Positions 8,797 through 17,826 are shown, counted from the stretch's first letter. The stretch is 64,000 nucleotides of DNA from an uncultured Lachnospiraceae bacterium (GCA_910577785.1 CAJTNT010000004.1:62001-126000), one strand, 5' to 3'. Made by a program: numbers and translations. The notes: generated from the sequence alone by a model not told the origin.

Positions 8797-9456
8797 ATGT
8801 CATATTTCCCAATGTTTATCGAACTAAAACAACAGCCCTGCCTGGTAATAGGAGGCGGAAGCGTGGCTTCGCGCAAGGCAGCCGTGCTAGAAGACTTCGG
8901 CGCCAGGGTGGCTGTCATTGCTCCTGTGATTTCAGCAGAAATAAAGGCTATGAAACATGTACGATGGCTGGAAAAAATGTTCACAGAAGAAGATTTATGC
9001 CCCTCCAAGGAATGGATGGGGGAATGCTGCGCGGAATGGGCATTGGTGGTGGCCGCAACGGATGATACGAGCCTGAACCATCGGATCAGCGAGGCATGCA
9101 GAGATAAAAAAATACCTGTCAACGCCGTGGATCAGATTGAGGACTGCAGCTTTATTTTTCCGGCTTACCAGAAAGAGGGCGAAGTAGTGGCCGCATTTTC
9201 CAGCGGCGGGCAGAGCCCCAGCATCGCCCAATATCTGAAAGCACAGATACAGCCTTTCATGCCGCCATTCCTGGGGGCATTGGCAGTATGCCTAGGAGAA
9301 ATCCGGGGGACGGTCAAGCAATGTACCACAACGGAAGGCGAAAGGAAAAAAATTTACCAGACGCTCCTGGAACTTGCCATGCAAAAAGAGCAGCTTCCTA
9401 CAGAACATGAGATTCAGGAAATCATACAGGCAGCAATAGAAAAAGAAGCCTGGTAA
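8797..9456 (+). CDS. Precorrin-2 dehydrogenase / sirohydrochlorin ferrochelatase
   Basis: NAD-dependent oxidation of precorrin-2 to sirohydrochlorin, and possibly iron insertion, in the sirohaem branch. The 219-residue protein has the Rossmann motif VIGGGSVASRKA, a second segment VVAATDD.SLN, then VNAVDQIEDCSFIFPA and FSSGGQSPSIA, the pattern of Met8p and of the N-terminal half of CysG. There is no methyltransferase domain attached. The gene stands alone, with no other tetrapyrrole gene in the window. A GGAG-type site lies 7-10 nt before the ATG. Ferrochelatase activity is not certain from sequence. Confidence 0.88.
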   Translation: MSYFPMFIELKQQPCLVIGGGSVASRKAAVLEDFGARVAVIAPVISAEIKAMKHVRWLEKMFTEEDLCPSKEWMGECCAEWALVVAATDDTSLNHRISEACRDKKIPVNAVDQIEDCSFIFPAYQKEGEVVAAFSSGGQSPSIAQYLKAQIQPFMPPFLGALAVCLGEIRGTVKQCTTTEGERKKIYQTLLELAMQKEQLPTEHEIQEIIQAAIEKEAW

Positions 9457-9534
9457 AATTCTTCCATCCCTCCATATAACACACCAGCATTCGGGGAAAA
9501 ATGCTGCAGAATAACAACGGGAAAGAGATTGCGA

Positions 9535-10275
9535 TCACATCATATCAAACATCTCGTCCTGCTCCGGTTCTGCAGACACATCATGGTAAAAATTCACCGT
9601 AACCTGATTCATATAGGGAATAATCCAGAGCATGCCGATGCCGCACGAAAGCATCCCCAGGACGCCCCATCCCAAAAAGCTCAGGTAGATATAGAACATC
9701 CGCCCCTTGTTCCCCTCCATCCGGCGGGCGCTTTCACGGAAAGCCTCCACGGCATTCATTTGGGAATCATCTGCCAGAAGCAGGAATACCAGGCTATAGC
9801 GCAGGACAACCGCCATCAGCACAATGAGGCCTGCCAGATAGAGCAGCAGGCTAATAACCCCTGCGAGCACTGTGCCGCCTTCCGCCGCCACAATGGCACA
9901 TATGCCTCCTGGCAGCATACAGGGAACACTAATCCCCAAAACCATCAGGTAAGCCAGCACATAGCGTTCCGGCCGCCTGGTAAATTCGCCGAACATCATC
10001 TTCAGGTCTGCATTTGCCCGGCGGGAAAATGCCAGGTGCATCTTCAGGATGCCGCACTGCATAACCACAGATACCATCCCTAAAATCAAAACCGCCAGCA
10101 CATATGCCACGGACTGCACCGCCCCATTCCTGCTGGCCACCATCAGGAAAAAAAATGGCGTCAAAGCCGCCGATACAATGAGCGCTGACAGCAGGCTTGC
10201 GCCAATGGCAAGCCCCCAATGTCCCATCAGGTTTTCCCTGGAAACCCGTTTCAATTCTGCCGATGTACGTCCCAT
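9535..10275 (-). CDS. DUF975 family multi-pass membrane protein
   Basis: A 246-residue protein with about five to six hydrophobic helices and the DUF975 N-terminal pattern of a short amphipathic segment (SAELKRVSRENLMGHW) followed by a membrane helix. A conserved-looking loop AFRESARRMEGNKGRMFYIYLSFLGW precedes the last helices. Function of the family is unknown. It is convergent with the sirohaem gene at 8797 and lies downstream of the metalloprotease gene on the same strand. Confidence 0.82.
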   Translation of the reverse strand: MGRTSAELKRVSRENLMGHWGLAIGASLLSALIVSAALTPFFFLMVASRNGAVQSVAYVLAVLILGMVSVVMQCGILKMHLAFSRRANADLKMMFGEFTRRPERYVLAYLMVLGISVPCMLPGGICAIVAAEGGTVLAGVISLLLYLAGLIVLMAVVLRYSLVFLLLADDSQMNAVEAFRESARRMEGNKGRMFYIYLSFLGWGVLGMLSCGIGMLWIIPYMNQVTVNFYHDVSAEPEQDEMFDMM

Positions 10276-10325
10276 GATTTCTTCTCCATTCTAAGCTTGT
10301 TATCTCCAAACAGCTCCTTAAAATG

Positions 10326-10907
10326 CTACGCTGCATAATCTATATGGTTCCCTTTTGCATTTTCCTCTGCCAGAGCCCTCTGGTTCTCCCTATAAGGATC
10401 TGCCGGATATCGGATCTGCGTGGAAGTCGTCCCGCCAGATACGTAAGTCCTCCCACATTCAGGGCAGACAGAGGTATGGATGCTCACAGAAGCAGAAATA
10501 ACCTTGCCGCCTTTCTGTGCCGCGCTGGTATAGGCGTTGGACACATGCTCCCCTTCATGGGCGCGTACGGCGCTGGCCGCAGCCTCCGGGGAAATATGGG
10601 CTGCCGACTTAAACGATACATTCTCATTGGAGCCATCCTGATACTTGCGCTTGGCACAGGTCTGGCAGTCCTCCTCCGAAACCTTGTCATTCCTCTCTTT
10701 GCCAAATACTCTCTTTACCGAACCGTCTCTTCCTGCCTCCTGTGCGCCTACCGAAAAATCCTCTCTTGGGCGGCCGCCCGCCCCTTGTACTCCACGCTCG
10801 CCATAAGGGACGCCGTTTCCGTTCCTATCTCCTGTATAAAAACGTTCTGTGCCATATGCACTATAATTACTGCCATAGGCGCTCACGCCGCCAATCCATC
10901 CTGCCAT
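10326..10907 (-). CDS. SprA-related putative zinc metalloprotease
   Basis: Resembles the SprA-related / CJM1_0395 family of putative metalloproteases. Visible features are a CQTC pair near residue 82, the gluzincin-like motif HEGEH near residue 117 within AVRAHEGEHVSNA, and a second CPEC pair further on. The N-terminal 60 residues are Gly/Tyr-rich and look disordered; there is no signal peptide. I chose the ATG at 10907 (8 nt after GAGG) over a TTG two codons upstream. Its substrate is unknown. It has its own promoter, overlapping that of the divergent DUF2752 gene. Confidence 0.75.
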   Translation of the reverse strand: MAGWIGGVSAYGSNYSAYGTERFYTGDRNGNGVPYGERGVQGAGGRPREDFSVGAQEAGRDGSVKRVFGKERNDKVSEEDCQTCAKRKYQDGSNENVSFKSAAHISPEAAASAVRAHEGEHVSNAYTSAAQKGGKVISASVSIHTSVCPECGRTYVSGGTTSTQIRYPADPYRENQRALAEENAKGNHIDYAA

Positions 10908-10992
10908 ATGCAAAACCTCGCTTTCGTCCTTATATCATTCCTGTCACTGCCTGCCCTATCTCATCAGGGCGGGCATAGAAATCTATGCGGAA

Positions 10993-11043
10993 ATTATACC
11001 ATAGTTTTTTCTTTTTGACAAAGGAAAAAAGAAAGTTTATACT
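10993..11043. promoter_or_regulatory. Overlapping divergent promoters
   Basis: Rightward: TTGACA 11015-11020, 17-nt spacer, TATACT 11038-11043, for the DUF2752 gene. Leftward: TTGTCA (complement of 11016-11021), 17-nt spacer, TATAAT (complement of 10993-10998), for the metalloprotease gene. The two -35 boxes share five of six base pairs, so only one polymerase can occupy the site at a time. Confidence 0.8.
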
Positions 11044-11112
11044 ACACATATAGATTATGGTTACGATTCACGGCTTTTTATTACAATTATTAAAATTTAA
11101 GAAGGAAACTCT

Positions 11113-11553
11113 ATGAGAAACAATGAAAAAGAAGAAACTGCATTATTCTACGTAGGATGGGCATTGGCGGTTCTTTGCTGCTGCGCCTGGGGGCTGTTCC
11201 ATATCCTCCCCCCGTCTTTCTTCCGCCTCTTTCCCTCCTGCATGATCCGGCGTATTTGGGGGATTTACTGCCCCGGATGCGGCGGAACCCGGGCAGTCGC
11301 CGCCCTTTTACGCGGGGATTTCCTCACATCCTTTGTCTGCCACCCGCTGGTGCCTTATACCGCCGTAGTAGGCGGGTGGTTCCTGGCCAGCCAGACCCTG
11401 GAGCGGGCTTCCCGCCATCGGATCAAGATTGGCATGCACTACCGGGACGGCTATGTGTGGGCGGCTCTGGCTATCGTTGCAGCAAATTTCCTGGTTAAAA
11501 ACCTGCTCCTCCTATGGGACATTGACTTGCTGAAGGGGATAACACTATACTGA
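11113..11553 (+). CDS. DUF2752 family membrane protein
   Basis: 146 residues with about three membrane helices and the family signature CPGCGGTRA (near residue 55), a cysteine pair in a loop following IRRIWGIY. Function unknown. GAAGGA lies 8-10 nt before the ATG. It is transcribed from a near-consensus promoter and ends against an inverted repeat shared with the convergent phosphoglycerate-mutase-like gene. Confidence 0.85.
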   Translation: MRNNEKEETALFYVGWALAVLCCCAWGLFHILPPSFFRLFPSCMIRRIWGIYCPGCGGTRAVAALLRGDFLTSFVCHPLVPYTAVVGGWFLASQTLERASRHRIKIGMHYRDGYVWAALAIVAANFLVKNLLLLWDIDLLKGITLY

Positions 11554-11614
11554 AACACCTACAGATGTGCTGTTGGCATTGATAATACCGATCATTGGCA
11601 CAGCTCCTTCTGTC

Positions 11615-11648
11615 AGAAACAGCATAGCCTGCAAGCTATGCTGTTTCT
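11615..11648. repeat. 14-bp inverted repeat between convergent genes
   Basis: Perfect stem AGAAACAGCATAGC/GCTATGCTGTTTCT with a 6-nt loop, placed between two converging genes. It could end transcription from both sides, but neither side has a clear U-tract, so terminator function is only possible. Confidence 0.5.
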
Positions 11649-11682
11649 CCTATGGCCTACAATCCTGCCGCCAACCGCACAT

Positions 11683-12891
11683 TTAAGAATTCTTGCCTAT
11701 CAGATAATCTATCATTTCACATCCCTTGGCAACCCTATGCCCACTCTGCGCAGCCTCCCTCTCATTGTATCTCCATTTATTATCCTGCACGCAGCTACTT
11801 TGATATAGAAGGTAAGGCACCTCATCCCCTGTATGGGTACGGAGGCTGATAGGAGTCGGATGATCTGGCATAACCAGCATGCAGAACTCCTCCCCCGCCT
11901 GCTCCAGCCCACTCTTGATAGGCCCCACAACCTTCTCATCCAAAAACTGGATGGCCTGCACCTTCTTCTCCACGCTCCCCTGGTGGCCCATCTCATCCGG
12001 AGCCTCCACATGGACATAGACAAAATCGCAGCCCTCTTTTACCAGGGCGTCCACGGCTGCCTGGGCTTTCCCTGCATAATTCGTATGCAGCCCCCCATTG
12101 GCGCCTTCCACATAAATATTCTTCATGGATGCGCCTACGGCAATCCCTTTCAGCAGATCCACCGCCGACACCATCGCCCCCCGAAGCCCTGTCTTTTCCT
12201 CAAAGGATGACAGCGCAGGCCTTGTACCCGCCCCCCAGAACCAACAGGAATTGGCCGGATGAAGGCCTTTTTTCCTGCGCTCTGCATTGATGGGGTGGTT
12301 CACCAGAATCTGATAGCTCTTTTCCATCATTTCCCGCAGCGCCTGATCCTGCGGCAGATACTGCCCAATTGTCTGCCCCAGCACGTCATGGGGCGGAGTC
12401 AGCTCCACCAGCTCGCCATGATCCCAAATCAGCAGATGCCGGTAACTGGTGCCCACATAAAATTTATAAAGATCCGATTCCAATTCCTTTTTGACTGCCT
12501 CCAACAGCACGGCTGCATCCGCAGTCGGAATCTCACCCGCGCTGTGGTCAATAATCTTCTTATCTGCGTAATCCTCTTCTTCCTCTGAGACGGTCACGAT
12601 ATTGCACCGCAGGGAAACATCCGTAGGCTTCATATCCACGCCAATGCTCAAGGCCTCCAGTGGAGAGCGCCCGGAATAATAAACCTTGGGGTCATAACCC
12701 AGCACAGACAGGTTGGCCGTATCGCTCCCAGGGGACATCCCGTCCGGAATCGTATGCACCATCCCAATTTCCCCAGCTGCCGCAAGCATATCCATATTTG
12801 GGGTTTTGGCATATTCCAGGGGGGTCTTCCCCCCCAGCTCCGCAACCGGGCGGTCAGCCATGCCATCCCCCAGCACAATTACATATTTCAT
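11683..12891 (-). CDS. Cofactor-independent phosphoglycerate mutase-like protein, probable homoserine kinase
   Basis: A 402-residue member of the ApgM branch of the alkaline phosphatase superfamily: VIVLGDGMADRP at the N-terminus with the metal-binding Asp, SDTANLSVLGYDP containing the nucleophile Ser, and VHVEAPDEMGHQG and MPDHPTPI supplying further metal ligands. Although the family is named for phosphoglycerate mutase, members adjacent to homoserine dehydrogenase in bacteria lacking a GHMP-type thrB are believed to act as homoserine kinases. Here it follows hom by 14 bp and no other homoserine kinase is nearby, so I infer that role. Start at 12891 has GGAGG 5 nt ahead. Confidence 0.88.
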   Translation of the reverse strand: MKYVIVLGDGMADRPVAELGGKTPLEYAKTPNMDMLAAAGEIGMVHTIPDGMSPGSDTANLSVLGYDPKVYYSGRSPLEALSIGVDMKPTDVSLRCNIVTVSEEEEDYADKKIIDHSAGEIPTADAAVLLEAVKKELESDLYKFYVGTSYRHLLIWDHGELVELTPPHDVLGQTIGQYLPQDQALREMMEKSYQILVNHPINAERRKKGLHPANSCWFWGAGTRPALSSFEEKTGLRGAMVSAVDLLKGIAVGASMKNIYVEGANGGLHTNYAGKAQAAVDALVKEGCDFVYVHVEAPDEMGHQGSVEKKVQAIQFLDEKVVGPIKSGLEQAGEEFCMLVMPDHPTPISLRTHTGDEVPYLLYQSSCVQDNKWRYNEREAAQSGHRVAKGCEMIDYLIGKNS

Positions 12892-12905
12892 CATTTCCTC
12901 CATTT

Positions 12906-14108
12906 CTATCCCACACGGATCATCTGCAGCACATTCTGCAGCCCCCCTGCGCGCCTCTCATATTCTTCCTCTGTCATCTCTTCCGTCAAAAAGCCCATTT
13001 CCCCAGTCACGCCAGGCGCCTCGACCCATTCCACATTTCCAAACGCAGCCATAATCGTATCCGCCCCATTGCGGGTCCTTACAAAGAAACGGCTCTTTGC
13101 CTTCTTGCAGTCCACCAGCTCCATTTTCCTGGAGTTCCAGGAAATGAGGATATTTTTATGCAGGTGCTTGGCAATATCTACAATATCCGCCACCACTGCG
13201 CTGGCCGTCGGCAGCTTGCCGGCGCCGCTGCCATAGAACATGGCGTCGCCCAGCACGTTCCCATGGACAAAGATGGCATTAAACACATCATTCACACTAT
13301 ACAGAGGATGCTGCTGCGACAGCATATAGGGGGCAACCATCGCATAGTAGCCATCCAGCGTCTTGCGGCTGGTGGCCAGCAGCTTGATGACCCTGCCCAT
13401 GGCCTTGGCATACTTGATATCCGTGGCCGTAATCTTGGTAATCCCTTCGGTATAGATTTCCTCAAAATCCACCTGCTGCCCGCACACCAGAGAGGTCAGG
13501 ATGGCAATCTTGCGGCAGGCGTCATAGCCTTCAATATCGGCCGTCGGATCCGCCTCCGCATATCCCCGGGACTGGGCGTCTTTGAGCACATCGTCAAACT
13601 CCAGCCCTTCAAATGTCATTTTGCTGAGCATATAGTTGGTCGTCCCATTGAGGATGCCGGTGATTTCCTCAATTTCATCTGCCGTCAGAGAAGAATTGAG
13701 CGGGCGGATAATGGGAATCCCGCCGCCCACACTGGCCTCGAAAAGAAAGTTAATGCTCTGCTCCTTGGCAATGGCAATCAGCTCCGCGCCATGCTTTGCC
13801 ACCAGCGCCTTATTGGACGTGGTCACATTCTTCCCTGCCAGCAGGGCGCGCTTGACAAAGGTATAGGCCGGCTCCACGCCGCCCATGGCCTCCACCACGA
13901 CCTGCACCTCCGGGTCATTGGCAATCACCTCATAGTCATGGACCACCTTTTCCTGCATGGGGTCTCCTGGGAAATCCCTTAAGTCCAGAATGTACTTTAC
14001 CCCAATCTCGCTGCCGGCGCGTTTGGCAATGCTCTCGCGGTTGGTACGCAGCACCTCCACCACGCCGGAGCCTATCGTCCCATAACCTAAAATTGCAATC
14101 TTTATCAT
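12906..14108 (-). CDS. hom: Homoserine dehydrogenase
   Basis: NAD(P)-dependent reduction of aspartate semialdehyde to homoserine. It has the Rossmann motif ILGYGTIGSGV, VVEAMGG, TSNKALVAKHG, the substrate loop GGGIPIIRPL and GILNGTTNYML, then SRGYAEADPTADIEGYD. The ~400 residues end with a divergent ACT-like region (around 330-400), which would carry threonine feedback. The start at 14108 has GGAG 6 nt ahead. Middle gene of the ACT regulator-hom-kinase operon. Confidence 0.96.
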   Translation of the reverse strand: MIKIAILGYGTIGSGVVEVLRTNRESIAKRAGSEIGVKYILDLRDFPGDPMQEKVVHDYEVIANDPEVQVVVEAMGGVEPAYTFVKRALLAGKNVTTSNKALVAKHGAELIAIAKEQSINFLFEASVGGGIPIIRPLNSSLTADEIEEITGILNGTTNYMLSKMTFEGLEFDDVLKDAQSRGYAEADPTADIEGYDACRKIAILTSLVCGQQVDFEEIYTEGITKITATDIKYAKAMGRVIKLLATSRKTLDGYYAMVAPYMLSQQHPLYSVNDVFNAIFVHGNVLGDAMFYGSGAGKLPTASAVVADIVDIAKHLHKNILISWNSRKMELVDCKKAKSRFFVRTRNGADTIMAAFGNVEWVEAPGVTGEMGFLTEEMTEEEYERRAGGLQNVLQMIRVG

Positions 14109-14186
14109 AATATTCTCCATTCCTTTCCTTAATCATTAATCATGATGAAAGAATTCTTTCATCTGCCATAACTCTCTGTTCCTGTT

Positions 14187-14630
14187 TTATTCCCTGGCTA
14201 ATATCTTTAAATAATGGATCCCCTCCTGCTGCTCGATATTTTCAATCATCTGGGATACGTTTTTCGTATCCGGCAGCACATCCACGCTCAATGTGAGGGA
14301 TGCGATTCCATTGACCGGTATGCTCTGGTGGATGGTAAGGATATTGGCATGGAAATCTGCCACAATTCGCAGCACCAAAGACAGCAGGCCGGGCTCATCA
14401 TCCATCTGCATAACGATGGTAATCGTCTTTCCCTTGGCATTGTCGTGAAAAGGGAAAATATCATCTTTGTATTTGTAAAAGGAACTCCGGCTAATCCCTA
14501 CCATGTCGGTGGCCTCCTGCACGGATTCTGCCCGCCCGGATTCCAGAAGCTTTTTTGCCTCCACCACTTTCAACAATACCTCTGGAACGGCTTTTTTCTT
14601 CAGAACAAAGTATTTTGTCTTCTCTTCCAT
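14187..14630 (-). CDS. ACT domain protein (PheB/UPF0735 type)
   Basis: 148 residues. The N-terminal part contains a short helix-turn-helix-like segment (GISRSSFYKYKDDIFPF, near 48-64) and the C-terminal part is an ACT domain (TITIVMQMDDEPGLLSLVLRI onward) of the kind that binds amino acids. This is the UPF0735/PheB family commonly found ahead of hom. I infer an amino-acid-sensing role for the aspartate pathway; the mode of action is unknown. The start at 14630 has GGAGG 7 nt ahead. Confidence 0.88.
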   Translation of the reverse strand: MEEKTKYFVLKKKAVPEVLLKVVEAKKLLESGRAESVQEATDMVGISRSSFYKYKDDIFPFHDNAKGKTITIVMQMDDEPGLLSLVLRIVADFHANILTIHQSIPVNGIASLTLSVDVLPDTKNVSQMIENIEQQEGIHYLKILARE

Positions 14631-14685
14631 AATATGGCCTCCGGTCTGTTTGCCCATGAAATACATTTGTGTCCATAGCATGGAT

Positions 14686-14714
14686 ATATTAGCATATTTG
14701 TTTTTTTTATGCAA
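14686..14714 (-). promoter_or_regulatory. Promoter of the threonine-branch operon
   Basis: On the minus strand TTGCAT (14709-14714) and TAATAT (14686-14691) are 17 nt apart, with an A-rich spacer, about 55 nt ahead of the ACT gene start. Confidence 0.7.
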
Positions 14715-14821
14715 GCCGTTTTTAGAAATTTGGGGAAAAGAAGAAGAAATCGTTACTATATACATTTTTGCGCAACGTAGTAATTGTCAAAATAGAACTG
14801 TGCGGGCATGCCCGTCATTCC

Positions 14822-16399
14822 TTACTCCAATTCAGGGTATATCTTTCCCATGATTTCCCAGGCGGCGTCCCTTTCCTGCTTCTGCTCAGGCGTCAACTCC
14901 TCATAGGGGCAGAGCATTGGGTGCTGGCGTTCTGCATCGTCACGGACAGGGCCATAACTCCAGTTGTAGAAAATATAAAACCGCAGCCAGCGCATATGAT
15001 CCAGCTTGCGGTACATTTCCTTGATATCTTCAAAACGCTTCATCTTACAATATCTTTCATACGCCCTCTTTAACGCAAATGCCGTGAGGTTTGTCAACGT
15101 CTCATCCTGCAGGAGGATCCTGGCCTTCATCAGAAGATGGTCTGCCGCTGTAATCTTGGACTGCTGGTGGAGGTCATCCAACTGGTTCCATCCTAAGGTA
15201 GGGTAGGAGACAGACATACGGAAAATCTCGTTAATCATGATGGCGGCCTTATTGAGGTCTGTACGGATAATCTGCTGGGACGTATAGATATCCTCATTTG
15301 CCCCAAAGCAGGATACCTCCGGAACCCTCCAGCTGCTGCGCAAGTCAATGCGGCCAATGAGCTTGTAGTATTTGTTCAGCGTCCAGAATATATCCCAGCC
15401 CTGCTGCTCGTCATCCTCGCAGATAATCACGCGGTCCGCCCATTCGAGGAGGGAGCGGTTTTCTATCCAGGGTTCCTCGTGGAAGATAAGGGCATCCCTT
15501 GCCTCAGACGCTTCATTCAGGGAAAACAGTTCCCCCAAACGGAAATGTACGGCCAAAAACTCCTTGGCATTGCCGAAAATATGGTACGCCACATGCTGGT
15601 TTACGGAAATAATATTGGTGAGTATGGCGCGTTCCAGAATGCTGCGGCCATATTTTCCGAACCCGATCAGCACAATCGTATCCTCACAGTTGCACAATGG
15701 CTTGGAGCGCCAATACTGCCTGGCGCAGCATTCATAACTATGGAAAAAATTGATATTGTCAGAAAGCCTGTCCTGCCCATTGGTCGTCCTGGCATAGACA
15801 TCCACCGGCAATCGATGCAGATCGGTCGCGCGCCTGTTTATGCCGATGTCATTTTCTTTCATCAGAAAAACCTTGCACTTAGCGCCAATATTTTTCTTTT
15901 TAGCCACAACCTGAGCCAATGGGGAACTGACATAGATGCAGGGAAAATCAAGGATATCACGCTGGCCGCTTCTTTTCTCCCCATAGATAATCAGCGCCTT
16001 GGGGTCTTCTTGGTAGATATTGGCGGCAAGCGCATTCGATTCCACTTCGCAGTCCGCAAAATAATACCAGTTTTTGCGCCGCTGGAGGCTAAGCATCAAA
16101 ACAGGCATCCCTTCACTGGCAAGGAAGGAGGTTACAGCCCCCAGCAAGGTCACCATAATACCGGCGGACAGGAGCAAAAATACCATACCCACTGCATGGC
16201 CTAAGGGCGTCACCGGCACCAGGTCGCCGTAACCGACAGTAGTCAGAGTCACTAAGGAATACCAGAACGCATCCCCAAATGTCTGAATCTGGGCATTTCC
16301 ACTGGCAGACTCAGAAAGATACAAAAGCGATAACAGGCCTAGGTATACCAACAGCAGCATGATAAAAAGACACAGATAAATCTTCTTTCTCTCTTTCAT
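14822..16399 (-). CDS. Potassium channel with RCK-like domains and C-terminal RyR-like domain
   Basis: 525-residue membrane protein. Two N-terminal helices flank a pore loop with the K+ selectivity filter TVGYGD (residues 54-59), so this is a two-helix K+ channel subunit. The cytoplasmic part looks like two Rossmann (RCK/TrkA-N) halves: the first, near 115-240, lacks the glycine motif, the second has IVLIGFGKYGRS. The last 60-70 residues (HMRWLRFYIFYNWSYGPVRD ... HPMLCPYEEL) match the RyR domain, the repeat first seen in ryanodine receptors and occasionally found in bacterial channels. The RyR domain may bind a ligand that gates the channel; that is inference. It follows the lipoprotein gene by 41 bp on the same strand. 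Confidence 0.85.
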   Translation of the reverse strand: MKERKKIYLCLFIMLLLVYLGLLSLLYLSESASGNAQIQTFGDAFWYSLVTLTTVGYGDLVPVTPLGHAVGMVFLLLSAGIMVTLLGAVTSFLASEGMPVLMLSLQRRKNWYYFADCEVESNALAANIYQEDPKALIIYGEKRSGQRDILDFPCIYVSSPLAQVVAKKKNIGAKCKVFLMKENDIGINRRATDLHRLPVDVYARTTNGQDRLSDNINFFHSYECCARQYWRSKPLCNCEDTIVLIGFGKYGRSILERAILTNIISVNQHVAYHIFGNAKEFLAVHFRLGELFSLNEASEARDALIFHEEPWIENRSLLEWADRVIICEDDEQQGWDIFWTLNKYYKLIGRIDLRSSWRVPEVSCFGANEDIYTSQQIIRTDLNKAAIMINEIFRMSVSYPTLGWNQLDDLHQQSKITAADHLLMKARILLQDETLTNLTAFALKRAYERYCKMKRFEDIKEMYRKLDHMRWLRFYIFYNWSYGPVRDDAERQHPMLCPYEELTPEQKQERDAAWEIMGKIYPELE

Positions 16400-16440
16400 A
16401 ACACAATTGCTCCCTTTAAGTATTACTTTCCCCCTTCCTG

Positions 16441-17826
16441 CTATCCTGCATAGGGAAGGCCTTCAAATAATTCATACTCATCGGTTCCTTCTACGGTGCA
16501 GCCAAATCCCTCTTCCTTGATTTGGTAGTTTAAAAAGCCGCTTAGCATCTCATCCGGGTATTTTGGATTCTCGTACTCAAAGTAAAACCTTCGCCGCTCG
16601 GTATCGCATCCTGTGGGATAGAGGATGGCTCCCTTTTCCAGCGTCTTTGTCTCGCCATATAAGTTCGCAGGCACATCCTGAAGGAGCGCAAGCTGTTTCC
16701 GAAGTACGCCTTCCTGTAGCTGGAAAAATTCAAAAACCTGCTCGTCCGTATAAAATTTATCCTCTAAAATCCCATAATGCTTAATTCCCAGATAGCTGCC
16801 AAGGACATCAATTTTGCATGCCGCTTCGATATAATTCGCCGTCACATCTTCCCGCAGCACGGCCTCCAAATAGTCGCACTGCTCTATCCCATCTTCGCTT
16901 ACTTTCATCAGGTATGTGCCGCCTGCGTCATTGGGAAACGCTTCTCCCACTAACACATAGAAATATGGCCCATCCTGCCGGAGGACATAGCATTCCCGCA
17001 GCCCGTCCACATAGTCCGCCACAACGGCTTTCTGCTCCCCATAAGAAAGATGGATGCTTGCGCCCACATCCTCCTCTGTATCCTCAAGGGTCACGCACAA
17101 TTCCTTGCCGGAATCACCCATTTCTATGGGTTCGCCTTCTTCTAATTCCACGACCTCTGGCCCGTCTTTTACCTCGTTTCCCAAAGACAGGGAATTTAAA
17201 ATGCCCTCAATCTGCTCTTGATATGCTCCCCACCAGGAATCCCCAGCCGAATTAAGCACAGCATAATTTTCATATTTTCCGGAAAATGCAATGTAATCCC
17301 AATATTCATGGCCATCATAAATTCCCTTGGCAGCCTCTTTGCCATTAATTACGCAATCCTCCTGTTCAAGGCCTGTGCCGCATACGCCGAACAGCTTCAC
17401 ATACTGTATGCTGATGGTTCCCTCTGGCTCGCTTTGCGGATGGAGATCAATCGAAAATTCGCCTTCCTCCTGCTCGCTTACCTGGTAAGCCCATCCCTGG
17501 GGGAGGCTTAGCTGAATGCTCCCGTTTTCTGTAATATGGGTAATCCGGCGATAGCAGTCTGCCACCTCTGCTTCTCCTGCTTCATCCAAACCACCTGCTC
17601 CACCTGCTTCTCCTGCTTCATCCAAACCACCTGCTCCACCTGCTCCACCTGCTTCATCCAAACCGCCTGCTCCATCTGCTTCTGTGGAGCCGCTCGCCTG
17701 TCCTGCCTTCCCTCCAGCTTCTCTTTCCAGATCCTGCCCTTTTCTCGCGCACGCTGACACGAAAATTGCCATCATGCCTATGGCAAGCAGCATAAAATAA
17801 CGATATAATTTTTTCTTTCCAGCCAT
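16441..17826 (-). CDS. Repeat-rich lipoprotein of unknown function
   Basis: 461 residues with a type II signal peptide: basic MAGKKKLYRYF, a hydrophobic stretch and the lipobox VSAC, so the mature protein would be anchored outside the membrane at the cysteine. A Gly/Glu/Ala/Asp linker of about 60 residues follows, built on a 12-residue repeat GGLDEAGEAGGA. The remaining ~370 residues resemble no family I recognise; they are acidic, and a segment near 95-200 (LSLPQGWAYQVSE) resembles small predicted beta-sandwich domains of surface proteins. A longer frame to 17886 overlaps the toxin relic and is unlikely. Likely co-transcribed with the downstream channel gene. Confidence 0.8.
   Translation of the reverse strand: MAGKKKLYRYFMLLAIGMMAIFVSACARKGQDLEREAGGKAGQASGSTEADGAGGLDEAGGAGGAGGLDEAGEAGGAGGLDEAGEAEVADCYRRITHITENGSIQLSLPQGWAYQVSEQEEGEFSIDLHPQSEPEGTISIQYVKLFGVCGTGLEQEDCVINGKEAAKGIYDGHEYWDYIAFSGKYENYAVLNSAGDSWWGAYQEQIEGILNSLSLGNEVKDGPEVVELEEGEPIEMGDSGKELCVTLEDTEEDVGASIHLSYGEQKAVVADYVDGLRECYVLRQDGPYFYVLVGEAFPNDAGGTYLMKVSEDGIEQCDYLEAVLREDVTANYIEAACKIDVLGSYLGIKHYGILEDKFYTDEQVFEFFQLQEGVLRKQLALLQDVPANLYGETKTLEKGAILYPTGCDTERRRFYFEYENPKYPDEMLSGFLNYQIKEEGFGCTVEGTDEYELFEGLPYAG
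17579..17690 (-). repeat. 36-bp coding minisatellite in the lipoprotein gene
   Basis: About three in-frame copies of a 36-bp unit encode the GGLDEAG-type linker just after the lipid anchor. Copies two and three differ at a few positions. The number of copies is likely to vary among strains. Confidence 0.85.

Noticed and set aside
8712..9065. Plus-strand open frame overlapping the start of the sirohaem gene
   Set aside because: Different frame from the recognised dehydrogenase, no family resemblance and low-complexity start; a shadow of the true gene.
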